Part shown: one piece after another, positions 33,081-40,533 of the stretch | Layout: each line of letters begins with the position of its first letter | How positions within the stretch are numbered: the first letter of the stretch is position 1 | Assembly (NCBI GenBank): GCA_035628915.1 | Contig: DASPIW010000057.1 | Coordinates: 62,001-126,000, forward strand | Length of the DNA stretch: 64,000 bases | Direction: 5' to 3' | Origin: JARBUG01 sp035628915 | Lineage (GTDB): Bacteria; Bacillota; Sulfobacillia; Symbiobacteriales; Symbiobacteriaceae | The notes under the pieces: model-generated | The model's database searches: none | What the model saw: only the letters and a program-made list of their open reading frames with translations | Told to the model about the DNA's origin: nothing | Position numbers and translations under genes: made by a program

Positions 33081-34340
33081 CTAGGCGCCCTCCTTATAGA
33101 GACGTGGTTCGAGGCCGTGCAGGGTCAGCAACTGCTCCAGCTGGGTCCGGACGGCGGGCGGGACCCGGGCGCCGTCCCGGTCGACGGACTGCCCGCCCAG
33201 TTCGCCTTCATGCATGAGGAAGACTTCCCAGAGCCGCTGCTCGCGAACCAGGCGGTGGGCCTCCGCCAACCCTTGCGCCGTCAGGCGCCAGCCGCCCCCG
33301 GTAGCCTCAAGGGCGCCGCCCCGGGCCAGGGCGCCGAGGGCGCCCACACCCGTCACCCCCCGCCGCCGCCTAAGCTCGTCGGGAGTCACCAGTGCCCTGG
33401 GGTCGCCCACCGCTTCGGCAAGCTCGTAGACCGCCCGCAGGGCGCCTTCCCGGGCCACCTGCCGCTTCAGCCGGACGAATCGGATTAGCCGGGCCAGGAG
33501 CCCCCGCCGCGGTGCACACAGGAGGGAGACCAGGAAGACCAGCGTGGCCGCCAGGACGATCAGCGGCCCGGTGGGCATCCGGGGCCCGAGTTGCGACAGC
33601 AGCGTGCCCAGGGCCCCGGCCGCGGCGCCGAACACCCCCGCCAGGGCCGTCATGACGCCGAGGCGGTCAGTCCAGTACCGGGCCGCGACGGCCGGCGTAA
33701 TCAACATGGCCGCCATCAGGACGACGCCCACAGACTGCAGCCCGATCACCACCGCCAGCAGAATCAGCAGGTTGAGCACCAAGTCCAGCAGGCCCATGGG
33801 CAGGCCCAGCCCGGCGCCGAAGCCCGGGTCGAAGGCCAGCAGCTTGAACTCCTTGAACAGCAGCAGCACGGCCAGACAAAGCCCGGCGGCGATGGCCGCC
33901 ATCAGCCGGACGTCGCTGCCCACCAGCGACGCGGCCTGCCCGAACAGGAACTTATCCAGCCCGCTCTGATTGCCGCCCGGCAGCTTCTGAATCACCGTCA
34001 GCAGCATGATGCCCAGGCCGAAGAAGACCGTCAGCACGATGCCCAGGGCCGCATCTTCCTTGATTTTCGAGTAGCGGGTGATGGCGCTCATCGCCATGGT
34101 CGCCAGGAGGCCGGCGATTGCGGCGCCGACGAGGAACAGGCCGAGATTCTTGGTGCCCGTCAGCAGATAGGCCAGGCAGACGCCGGGCAGGGCGGCGTGC
34201 GCCAGGGCGTCGCCCACCAGGCTTCGCCGGCGCAGCAGGGCGAAGCTGCCCAGCACGCCCGAACTGAGGCCCAGCAGGCAGGCGCCGCCCAGTACCCAGC
34301 GGGTATTGGCGTCGGCGATGGAGAGCCAGGAGAGGTCCAT
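33081..34340 (-). CDS. Metal ABC-3 permease fused to a DtxR/MntR-like C-terminal domain
   Basis: 419 aa from ATG at 34340. Residues ~1-275 are an ABC-3 permease (LLRRRSLVGDALAHAALPGV, VGVVLMAAMLITPAVAARYW). The last ~130 residues form a soluble domain. It has a winged-helix-like stretch (ELRRRRGVTGVGALGALARG, then WRLTAQGLAEAHRLVREQRL). WEVFLMHEGELGGQSVDRDG follows, resembling the HRLWE metal-binding/dimer helix of DtxR/MntR repressors. Such permease-regulator fusions are known in some bacteria. Here it may sense cytoplasmic metal, but the DNA-recognition helix looks weak. The partner permease gene follows directly. Confidence 0.85.
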   Translation of the reverse strand: MDLSWLSIADANTRWVLGGACLLGLSSGVLGSFALLRRRSLVGDALAHAALPGVCLAYLLTGTKNLGLFLVGAAIAGLLATMAMSAITRYSKIKEDAALGIVLTVFFGLGIMLLTVIQKLPGGNQSGLDKFLFGQAASLVGSDVRLMAAIAAGLCLAVLLLFKEFKLLAFDPGFGAGLGLPMGLLDLVLNLLILLAVVIGLQSVGVVLMAAMLITPAVAARYWTDRLGVMTALAGVFGAAAGALGTLLSQLGPRMPTGPLIVLAATLVFLVSLLCAPRRGLLARLIRFVRLKRQVAREGALRAVYELAEAVGDPRALVTPDELRRRRGVTGVGALGALARGGALEATGGGWRLTAQGLAEAHRLVREQRLWEVFLMHEGELGGQSVDRDGARVPPAVRTQLEQLLTLHGLEPRLYKEGA

Positions 34341-34344
34341 CGCC

Positions 34345-35172
34345 TTACGCCTCCTCAAAGGCCGCGGCGGGCAGGAATCCGCCGCCGACAGCGCCGCCGT
34401 CGCTGGTGGCCGCGGCCGTTTCGGGCGCCGGCCCGCCCAGCGCCGATCCTAGCCCAGTGAGGCGCCCACCGTAGGCCTTCTGAAGGTTCTCCGCCGTGAA
34501 GACCTCGGCGGTGGGGCCGGCCGCGATCACCCGCATGTTAAGCAGCACCAGCCAGTCAAAGTACTCCTTCACGGTCGCCAGGTCGTGGTGCACCACCACC
34601 ACCGTCTTGCCGCGCTGCTTGAGCTCGTTCAGCAGGACCACAATCGCCTTCTCCGTGGCGGCGTCCACCCCGGCGAAAGGTTCATCCATAAAATAGAGCT
34701 TGGCATCCTGGGCCAGGGCCCGGGCCAGAAAGACGCGCTGCTGCTGGCCGCCGGAGAGCTGGCTGATCTGGCGCCCGGCAAAATCGGCCATGCCGACCTG
34801 CCGCAGGCACTCCAGGGCCACCGCCCGGTCAGCCGCCCCCGGGCGCCGCAGCCAGCCCAGGCGGCCGTAGCGGCCCATCAGCACCACGTCCAGGGCGTCG
34901 GTGGGGAAGTCCCAGTCGACGGAGCCCCGCTGGGGCACGTAGCCGACCAGGCTGCGCCGCTCGGCGTACGGGCGCCCGAAGACGCTGACCTCGCCGGTAG
35001 CCGCCGGCACCAAGCCGAGAATCGCCTTCAGCAAGGTCGACTTGCCCGCCCCGTTCGGCCCGACGATGCCCACTAGCCGCCCTTCGGGGAGCGTCAGGTT
35101 TATACTCTGCACGACGGGTTTCCGGTGGTACGCCACCGTCAGGTCCCGCACTTCCAACGGCGTCTCTGACAT
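34345..35172 (-). CDS. Metal ABC transporter ATP-binding protein
   Basis: 275-aa ATPase subunit of the Mn/Zn importer. Walker A GPNGAGKST, Q-loop YVPQRGSVDWDFPTDALDVV (typical of MntA/ZnuC), signature LSGGQQQR, Walker B LYFMDEPFAGVD and switch His in VVVHHDLATV are all intact. A 30-residue Ala/Gly-rich C-terminal tail is unusual. It is followed within five bases by the first permease gene. Confidence 0.95.
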   Translation of the reverse strand: MSETPLEVRDLTVAYHRKPVVQSINLTLPEGRLVGIVGPNGAGKSTLLKAILGLVPAATGEVSVFGRPYAERRSLVGYVPQRGSVDWDFPTDALDVVLMGRYGRLGWLRRPGAADRAVALECLRQVGMADFAGRQISQLSGGQQQRVFLARALAQDAKLYFMDEPFAGVDAATEKAIVVLLNELKQRGKTVVVVHHDLATVKEYFDWLVLLNMRVIAAGPTAEVFTAENLQKAYGGRLTGLGSALGGPAPETAAATSDGGAVGGGFLPAAAFEEA

Positions 35173-35186
35173 AGCCGCAGCCCCCT

Positions 35187-36113
35187 TTATTTGAGCGCTT
35201 TGACGATCGTGTCCACGTTGTGCCGCACCATGCCCAGGTAAGTCCCCTCGGGCGTCCCGGGGGCGCCCATGGCGTCGGAGAAGAGCTCCCCGCCGATCTC
35301 GACCGTATGGCCCTTGGCCCTGGCCCCTTCCACCAGCGCTTCGATGGAGCGCTTGGGTACGCTGGATTCGACGAAAACCGCCTTGATCTTGCGCTGCACG
35401 AGGAGATCGACCAGCCGCTGCACGTCGTTCAGGCCGTACTCGGCGGCGGTGGAGATGCCCTGCAGGCCCATCACTTCGACATCATAGGCCCGGCCGAAGT
35501 AGTTGAAAGCGTCGTGGGCCGTGACCATCACCCGCTGCTCCTTGGGAATGGAAGCGAGTTGGGTACGGGCGTAGCTGTCGAGCTCCTGGAGCTGCGTCAG
35601 GTAAGCGGCGGCGTTCGCTTCATAATCGGCCTTATGGGCGGGATCCTTGGCGACCAATCCGTCCCGGACCACGTCCAGGGCCTTGATCCAATTGGCCACG
35701 TCAAACCAGATGTGCGGGTCTTCCGTGCCGGCTGCCGTCTCCAGCAGGAGGTCCTTGGGAATGCCTTCCGCCACGGCGATGGTCGGCTTTTGGGCGGCCA
35801 TTTTGACGAAGATATCGCCCATCCGGCCTTCGAGATGGAGGCCGTTATAGAAGATGATCTGTGCGTCAGCGAGTTTGGCAATATCGCCTTCGGATGCCTT
35901 GTACAGATGCGGATCGACGCCGCTCCCCATCAGCGCCGTCACTTCGACGTGGTCCTTGCCGACGTTCCCCACCAGGTCGGCGATCATGCCGGTGGTCACT
36001 GTGACCTTCAGCTTGCCGCCGGCACCGCCGCCCGAGGCGGGGCCGCAGCCCGTCACCAGGAGCACGGCTGCCAGCGTAAGCGCCAGCCAGACTCCCCATC
36101 CACGTTTATTCAT
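35187..36113 (-). CDS. Metal-binding lipoprotein of the Mn/Zn ABC transporter
   Basis: Cluster A-I solute-binding protein that captures divalent metal outside the membrane. The signal peptide ends in LLVTGC (Cys 23). Metal ligands are likely His69 (GVDPHLYKAS), His134 (EDPHIWFD), His in VTAHDAFNYF and Asp in LFSDAMG; that His3-Asp set occurs in Mn- and Zn-binding members. It lacks the His-rich loop typical of zinc-specific ZnuA, so manganese is somewhat favoured. ATG at 36113 with TAGGAGGG upstream gives 308 aa. First gene of the operon. Confidence 0.93.
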   Translation of the reverse strand: MNKRGWGVWLALTLAAVLLVTGCGPASGGGAGGKLKVTVTTGMIADLVGNVGKDHVEVTALMGSGVDPHLYKASEGDIAKLADAQIIFYNGLHLEGRMGDIFVKMAAQKPTIAVAEGIPKDLLLETAAGTEDPHIWFDVANWIKALDVVRDGLVAKDPAHKADYEANAAAYLTQLQELDSYARTQLASIPKEQRVMVTAHDAFNYFGRAYDVEVMGLQGISTAAEYGLNDVQRLVDLLVQRKIKAVFVESSVPKRSIEALVEGARAKGHTVEIGGELFSDAMGAPGTPEGTYLGMVRHNVDTIVKALK

Positions 36114-36263
36114 GGTAGTTACCCTCCTATGTTGGACCCGGCCAACACTTTTTCCCTTACGCAACTTTTGGGGCCAGAGAAGCCCGGCCCGTAGGCCGGG
36201 TACGCATATGCAGATGATGGTTACTCTACTTATAGTATGCCAAAGTTGCTTATGTTGTGTCAA
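36114..36263 (-). promoter_or_regulatory. Promoter/operator region of the metal transporter operon
   Basis: TTGACA (36258-36263), an 18-nt spacer and CATACT (36234-36239). Downstream in the leader: a GC hairpin (GCCCGGCC-CGTA-GGCCGGGT, 36182-36201); GTTGCGTAAGGGAAA on the minus strand (36151-36165), resembling the MntR operator TTTGCCTTAAGGAAA at 11 of 15 positions; and TGTTGG-N6-CCAACA (36130-36147) near the start codon. Regulator binding is inferred. Confidence 0.5.
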
Positions 36264-36309
36264 CCCACTTGTGAGATTATGCCAGCGGGTGAAAAGGAGA
36301 CAGATATTT

Positions 36310-36599
36310 GGCCACGGATTACACGGTTTCTGTGGGTTTCCCCGTTGCAGTGTCTCACTAGCCTTACCATAACTCGGTTTCCGGCTCCCCCTCGAAAATC
36401 CCGGACGGCGGGAAGTCCCCGATCCGGTTTCACGTTTTCGCCTTTCACTGGTCGCCTTCCGCTTTCGTTCCTCTCTGAATTAAGCCCGCCCTGGCATCCT
36501 CCAGTGGTCCGCCACGTTTGCTTCCACCTTGGTCTTGCGGCTTCTTCCACCGCCGTCGTGGGGCGGTTGCCCACTCCCCGATGAGGGCTTGAGACGCAC
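36310..36599 (-). mobile_element. Truncated group II intron (5' part, domain I region only)
   Basis: The minus strand begins GTGCGTCTCAAGCCC at 36599 and continues with blocks I recognise as group II intron domain I: GGTGGAAGCAAACGTGGCGG, AATTCAGAGAGGAACGAAAG, GTGAAACCGGATCGGGGAC, AACCGAGTTATGGTAAGG and CTGCAACGGGGAAACCC. It stops near 36310. No reverse-transcriptase ORF, domain V or 3' end is present, so it is a dead remnant. It begins 39 nt below a broken permease gene. Recognition is from memory of intron RNAs and needs a covariance-model check. Confidence 0.65.
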
Positions 36600-36637
36600 A
36601 GGCGCGCCCCCGTGCCTCTCCAGCCTATCCTATGCAA

Positions 36638-37202
36638 CTACTCGTAGCGAAGTGCCTCCACCACATCCAGCCGGGACGCCCACCGGGCGGGCACGTGGCC
36701 CACTATCGGCGCCAGCAGTAGGACGACGGCGGTCGCCATCCCGATGGGGTTTGACCGCCGCGGGCGAGGCGCCCGGCTCGACCAGGACGGCCACGTTCGT
36801 GCTCGTTTGATCGTGCCAGTGCTTCAGGCAGTCCTGCCGGTCGATATTGATGGTGCCGCCATACGGCGTGATATCGGTCATGATGCCCACCACGGTCAGT
36901 TCCACCGGCCCGTCCGGCGACGACACCGTGAGCCGGTCGCCCAGCCCCACCTGCAAGCGGGCCGCAATCGCCGGGGAGACGATCGTGTGCCCGCCCTGCT
37001 CCATCTGGTCGGCGGCGCTCTCCCACGTCCCCTCTTCCAGCATCGTCTCGGAGTACTGCTGCAGCAGCTTGTGGTCGAAGACCTGCAGGAACGCCTGCTC
37101 GCCGTCGCCGATGATCACACTGGTCATCTTCTGGGGGCTGACCAGGCTGACGCCCTCCACCTTCTCCATTTTGCTGACGAACGCCGCAGCCAATCGTTTT
37201 AG
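36638..37202 (-). pseudogene. FtsX/MacB-type ABC permease remnant
   Basis: The reading frame from about 37200 encodes the extracytoplasmic domain of a lipoprotein-exporter/antimicrobial-peptide type permease (VEGVSLVSPQKMTSVIIGDG, LQVGLGDRLTVSSPDGPVEL, VVGIMTDITPYGGTINIDR). No N-terminal membrane helix or start site is present. Near 36751, after SPAAVK, the frame shifts. The next frame encodes IGMATAVVLLLAPIVGHVPA and ends VVEALRYE-stop, the standard C-terminus of these permeases. So both the 5' end and an internal segment with two membrane helices are lost. It lies next to an intron fragment, marking a decayed region. Confidence 0.8.
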
Positions 37203-37207
37203 GCAGA

Positions 37208-37231
37208 TAAAAAGGAGGGCGCCTGCCCTCC
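37208..37231 (-). terminator. Orphan minus-strand terminator
   Basis: GGAGGGC / GCCCTCC stem (37214-37231) followed on the minus strand by TTTTT. It lies between the permease remnant and the divergently oriented M20 gene, with no minus-strand gene to terminate. It may be left from a deleted gene. Confidence 0.65.
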
Positions 37232-37242
37232 TACATTAGTGG

Positions 37243-37248
37243 TACAAT
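37243..37248 (+). promoter_or_regulatory. Likely -10 element of the M20 peptidase gene
   Basis: TACAAT preceded by TGG (extended -10), 35 nt before ATG. No good -35 is visible; the position overlaps the orphan terminator stem. Confidence 0.4.
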
Positions 37249-37282
37249 TTTCGGGAGTAGAACCATCAGGAGGAGACCGCCG

Positions 37283-38428
37283 ATGTCCGACGCCCTCGCC
37301 CCTGCGGCCGTGCTTGACCTGCTGCGCAACCTGATCGCGATCCCATCCGTAAACCCCACCCTCGCGCCGGATGAGGCCACCGGTGAAGCTGCCGTCGCTG
37401 CCTTTGCGGCGGACTGGCTCAGTGCCCATGGCGTTGTTGCGCGGCTGGAAGAGGCTGCGCCCGGGCGCCCGAACGTTTACGCTGAAGTCGGCGCCGGTAA
37501 CGGTCCGACGCTCTGTCTCTGCGGACACATCGATACGGTAGGCACCGCCGGCATGACGATTCCGCCGTTTGAGCCCCGGGTGGAAGGCAGCCGGGTCTAT
37601 GGCCGCGGCTCCTACGACATGAAAGGCGGCGTGGCCGCGGTTATGGCTGCTGCCGCCCAGATGGCCGCCGAAGGCGACCTTCCCGGCAAGCTGGTTCTAG
37701 CTCTGGTGGCCGACGAGGAGTACGCCAGCCTGGGCGCCGCCGACTTTGTCCGGCGCCACCGGGCGGACGGCTGCATCCTGACCGAGCCTTCGGCTCAGGA
37801 CCTGATTCTCGGGCACAAGGGCTTCGTCTGGGCGGAGATTATCACCCGGGGCCAGGCGGCGCACGGCAGCCGCTGGGATCTGGGCGTCAGCGCCATCGGC
37901 AAGATGGGCCGCATCATCACCGCGCTGGAGCTGTTCGACCGCGATGTGCTGCGGAGCCGGATCCATCCCCTGGTCGGGCCCGCCTCCATGCACTGCGCCC
38001 TCGTTCAGGGCGGCACGGGCATCTCCACGTATGCCCCGGAGTGCAAGCTCTCCGTCGAACGGCGGACGCTGCCCGGCGAAACGCCCGCCCAGGTAGCCGA
38101 GGAACTGCTCGGTGTCATCCGGGCCGCCGGCGAGGAGGCTGAGGTGAACTGCTTCTTTGACCGGCCGCCCCTGCTGTGCAACCGGGAGGACCGGGTTGTC
38201 CGGGAGCTGCGGGCCGCCGCGCTGAAGGCGACCGGGTCGGCGCCGGCAGAAGCGGGCGTCGGCTACTGGATGGACGCCGCGCTCTTCGCCGCCGCCGGGA
38301 TTACCGCCGTCAATTACGGCCCCGACGGGGCGGGCGCCCACGAGGCCGTGGAGTGGGTGGATCTCCATTCGGTCGTCGCGGTCGCGCAGGTGATCGCGGA
38401 GACGGCCCGCCGGTTCTGCCGGGCCTAA
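37283..38428 (+). CDS. M20 family metallopeptidase (ArgE/DapE-like deacylase)
   Basis: 381-aa cytoplasmic zinc enzyme of the ArgE/DapE/CPG2 family. Zinc ligands and catalytic residues are visible: CGHIDTV (His, with catalytic Asp two residues on), GRGSYDMKGGVA (bridging Asp), LVADEEYASLG (catalytic Glu then ligand Glu) and a C-terminal DGAGAHEAVEWV His. The dimerisation domain (AHGSRWDLGVSAIGKM) is intact. AGGAGGAGA precedes ATG. Substrate specificity is unclear. It overlaps the tail of the convergent TPP enzyme gene by four bases. Confidence 0.92.
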   Translation: MSDALAPAAVLDLLRNLIAIPSVNPTLAPDEATGEAAVAAFAADWLSAHGVVARLEEAAPGRPNVYAEVGAGNGPTLCLCGHIDTVGTAGMTIPPFEPRVEGSRVYGRGSYDMKGGVAAVMAAAAQMAAEGDLPGKLVLALVADEEYASLGAADFVRRHRADGCILTEPSAQDLILGHKGFVWAEIITRGQAAHGSRWDLGVSAIGKMGRIITALELFDRDVLRSRIHPLVGPASMHCALVQGGTGISTYAPECKLSVERRTLPGETPAQVAEELLGVIRAAGEEAEVNCFFDRPPLLCNREDRVVRELRAAALKATGSAPAEAGVGYWMDAALFAAAGITAVNYGPDGAGAHEAVEWVDLHSVVAVAQVIAETARRFCRA

Positions 38429-40029
38429 GACTTGTGCAGGGACCCGTCTCGTGCGGTATTGACATCCACCAGTGCCGGGCCCGGGTGCGCCAGAGCCGCT
38501 CGCAAGGCGGGCTCCAGGTCGCCCGGGCTTTCTGCTTTCCAGGCTTGCCAGCCGAAAGCCCGCGTCACCGCGGCAAAATCCGGGTTGTTGAGTGTATGGC
38601 CAAAGGGGGTGAGCCCCTCGGACCGGGCTTTGAACTCCTCCAGGGCGAGGGCGCCGTTCCGGGCCACCACCACCGTCAGGTCGAGCCCGAGTTGGGCAGG
38701 CACCGCCAGTTCGCCGAGCTGCATCGTCAGCCCGCCGTCGCCAACCAGGGCCAGGGCTGGCGCCTGTGGCCGGGCCAGCCGGGCGGCAGCGGCAGCCGGC
38801 AGGGCGAAGCCCATCGTCCGCCAGGTGCCGCTGAACAGGACCTGCTGCTGCCCCGAGCCGCGAAAATGCCGGTTGAACCAGAGAAGATGATCGCCCGTGT
38901 CCACGGTGATCACGGTGTTCCCTGCGATCGCTTCCTCCAGGGCCCGGACCAGCCGCGCCGGAGAGACCGGACCCCCGGGGTCGCCGGCCTCCGCCTCCCG
39001 GCCCAGCGTCGCTTCCCACTCCTGTTTCAGCACTTCCAGCCGGGAGATCCACTCCACCCGTCGCACCACGCCGGCCGCCAGCAGACCGCGCAGGATCTCC
39101 CGGCAATCCCCGGGCAATCCATACGCCACCGGCGTCTTTGCGCCGATATTGGCGGGGCACCGGTCGATCTGGATGACGGGCACGCCCGCCGGCATATAGT
39201 CCGCAGGCCACCAGGTTGATCCGGCGACGAGCACCAGGTCGCACTCCTGCAGCGCCCGGTGGGCGGCATCGCTGCCGCCCGTGCCGACGCCACCCAGGAC
39301 CAGCGGGTGGGCGCCGGGCAGCATCCCCTTGGCGCCGAGGGCAAGAATGACCCCGCCGCCCCAGGCCTCCGCCAGGGCCAGCAGTTCGCGGGCGCCGCCC
39401 CGGGCGCCGTGCCCTGCCAGTATCACTGGCCGGCGGGCACCCCGCAGCCAGCCGGCTGCCTCCGCCACCACGGCGGGCGCCGGCACGGGCGGAGCGGTCA
39501 GAAACGGCTCCGGCGGATGGAACGGGGCGTCAACTTGCGCGCCCCAGTAGTCTTTGGGCACGCTCACCTGCGCCACCCGCCCTTCAGCCACGGCCGTCTT
39601 CAGAGCACGGGCCAGGATGGCGGGGGCGGCGCCCGGCGCCGTGACCTGTGCGGTGTATCCCGCCAGGCCCTGCACCAGCGCCTGCTGATTCACATCCTGT
39701 TTGACATCGGTCCCAACTTTGTAGGACTCCACCTGCCCGGTGAGGACCAGGAGCGGCACACGGTCGGCGTACGCATCGCCCAGGCCGTTGATCAGATTGG
39801 CCAGCCCCGGCCCGCTGGTGCCGATGCAGGCCGCAAGCCCGCCGGTCAGCTTCGCTTCGGCGGAGGCCATGAATCCGGCGGCCGCCTCGTGCCGGACCTG
39901 GACGAACTGAATATCGCCCTGGCGCCCCAACGCATCCATCAAGGTGAGAATCGCGTCGCCCATTACGCCGTAGACGCGCCGTACGCCCCAGGCTGCCAGT
40001 TGCTTGAGTGTATACTCCGCCAGGTTCAC
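38425..40029 (-). CDS. Thiamine pyrophosphate-dependent enzyme (acetolactate synthase / pyruvate oxidase family)
   Basis: 534 aa with the three-domain POX/AHAS fold. The N-terminal Pyr domain has the catalytic Glu48 in RHEAAAGFMA and GTSGPGLANLINGLGDAYAD. The central domain follows (GVGTGGSDAAHRALQECDLV). The C-terminal PP domain has the TPP motif GDGGLTMQLGEL...NGAL. It most resembles YdaP/PoxB-like oxidases or decarboxylases rather than IlvB; the specific substrate is not determinable. The GTG start at 40029 overlaps the cupredoxin stop (GTGA), so they are coupled, hinting at a redox-linked role. Confidence 0.88.
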   Translation of the reverse strand: MNLAEYTLKQLAAWGVRRVYGVMGDAILTLMDALGRQGDIQFVQVRHEAAAGFMASAEAKLTGGLAACIGTSGPGLANLINGLGDAYADRVPLLVLTGQVESYKVGTDVKQDVNQQALVQGLAGYTAQVTAPGAAPAILARALKTAVAEGRVAQVSVPKDYWGAQVDAPFHPPEPFLTAPPVPAPAVVAEAAGWLRGARRPVILAGHGARGGARELLALAEAWGGGVILALGAKGMLPGAHPLVLGGVGTGGSDAAHRALQECDLVLVAGSTWWPADYMPAGVPVIQIDRCPANIGAKTPVAYGLPGDCREILRGLLAAGVVRRVEWISRLEVLKQEWEATLGREAEAGDPGGPVSPARLVRALEEAIAGNTVITVDTGDHLLWFNRHFRGSGQQQVLFSGTWRTMGFALPAAAAARLARPQAPALALVGDGGLTMQLGELAVPAQLGLDLTVVVARNGALALEEFKARSEGLTPFGHTLNNPDFAAVTRAFGWQAWKAESPGDLEPALRAALAHPGPALVDVNTARDGSLHKS

Positions 40030-40430
40030 CGGACCACCACGAATCCGATCATGCCCTTCTCGTAGTGCCCGTCCACGTGGCAGGCAAACTCGTAGGTGCC
40101 GGGCCTGTCGGGCGCCGTGAACGTCACCTCACCCGTGGTGCCGGGCGCAACGGGCTTGATCTCGGCATGCAGGCCCTCGGCCTCCCATTCGTGCCGCTCC
40201 GTGCCCACGTTCCGGAGCCGCACGGTCACTCGTTCCCCGGGTTTTACCTGGATGACTTTCGGGTCAAACTGGTATTCTTTGGCCGTCACCTCGATCACCC
40301 GGGCCGGCTGCAAGGCCGCGCCGATGCGCGCAGAAGATGTGGCGCTCATGGGCACGCCTGCCACATGAGCGGCGCCGCTTCCCACCAGCAGGCCCAAGCA
40401 CAGCGCCAGGGCCGCCAGAATCATTCCCAT
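40026..40430 (-). CDS. Cupredoxin-domain protein (exported)
   Basis: 134 aa with an N-terminal signal or anchor (MILAALALCLGLLVGSGAA) and a plastocyanin/azurin-like copper domain. The likely copper ligands are His in TERHEWEAEGL, then Cys, His and Met in FACHVDGHYEKGM, an intact type 1-like set. ATG at 40430 follows GGGAG. Encoded directly before the TPP enzyme with a four-base overlap. It may carry electrons outside the membrane, though a link to the TPP enzyme would be unusual because that protein lacks an export signal. Confidence 0.88.
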   Translation of the reverse strand: MGMILAALALCLGLLVGSGAAHVAGVPMSATSSARIGAALQPARVIEVTAKEYQFDPKVIQVKPGERVTVRLRNVGTERHEWEAEGLHAEIKPVAPGTTGEVTFTAPDRPGTYEFACHVDGHYEKGMIGFVVVR

Positions 40431-40500
40431 ATCCCATCACTCCCACTGGTTGCTTCGTGGACCAACCACAGTATCTCCAGCAGAAGTGTCGGCATGCACA

Positions 40501-40525
40501 AGGGGCGCCCGATTTGGGCGCCCCT
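40501..40525 (-). terminator. Terminator after proS
   Basis: Perfect 10-bp stem AGGGGCGCCC / GGGCGCCCCT with a GATTT loop, eight bases below the proS stop. The minus strand continues TGTGC, so the U-tract is poor. Confidence 0.6.
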
Positions 40526-40533
40526 CTGAGCCA

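Noticed and set aside
36310..36330. GCCACGGATTACACGG as a further copy of the CCACGGAG repeat family
   Set aside because: It is contiguous with, and better explained as, the end of the group II intron-like fragment. The paired arm and tandem units are missing.
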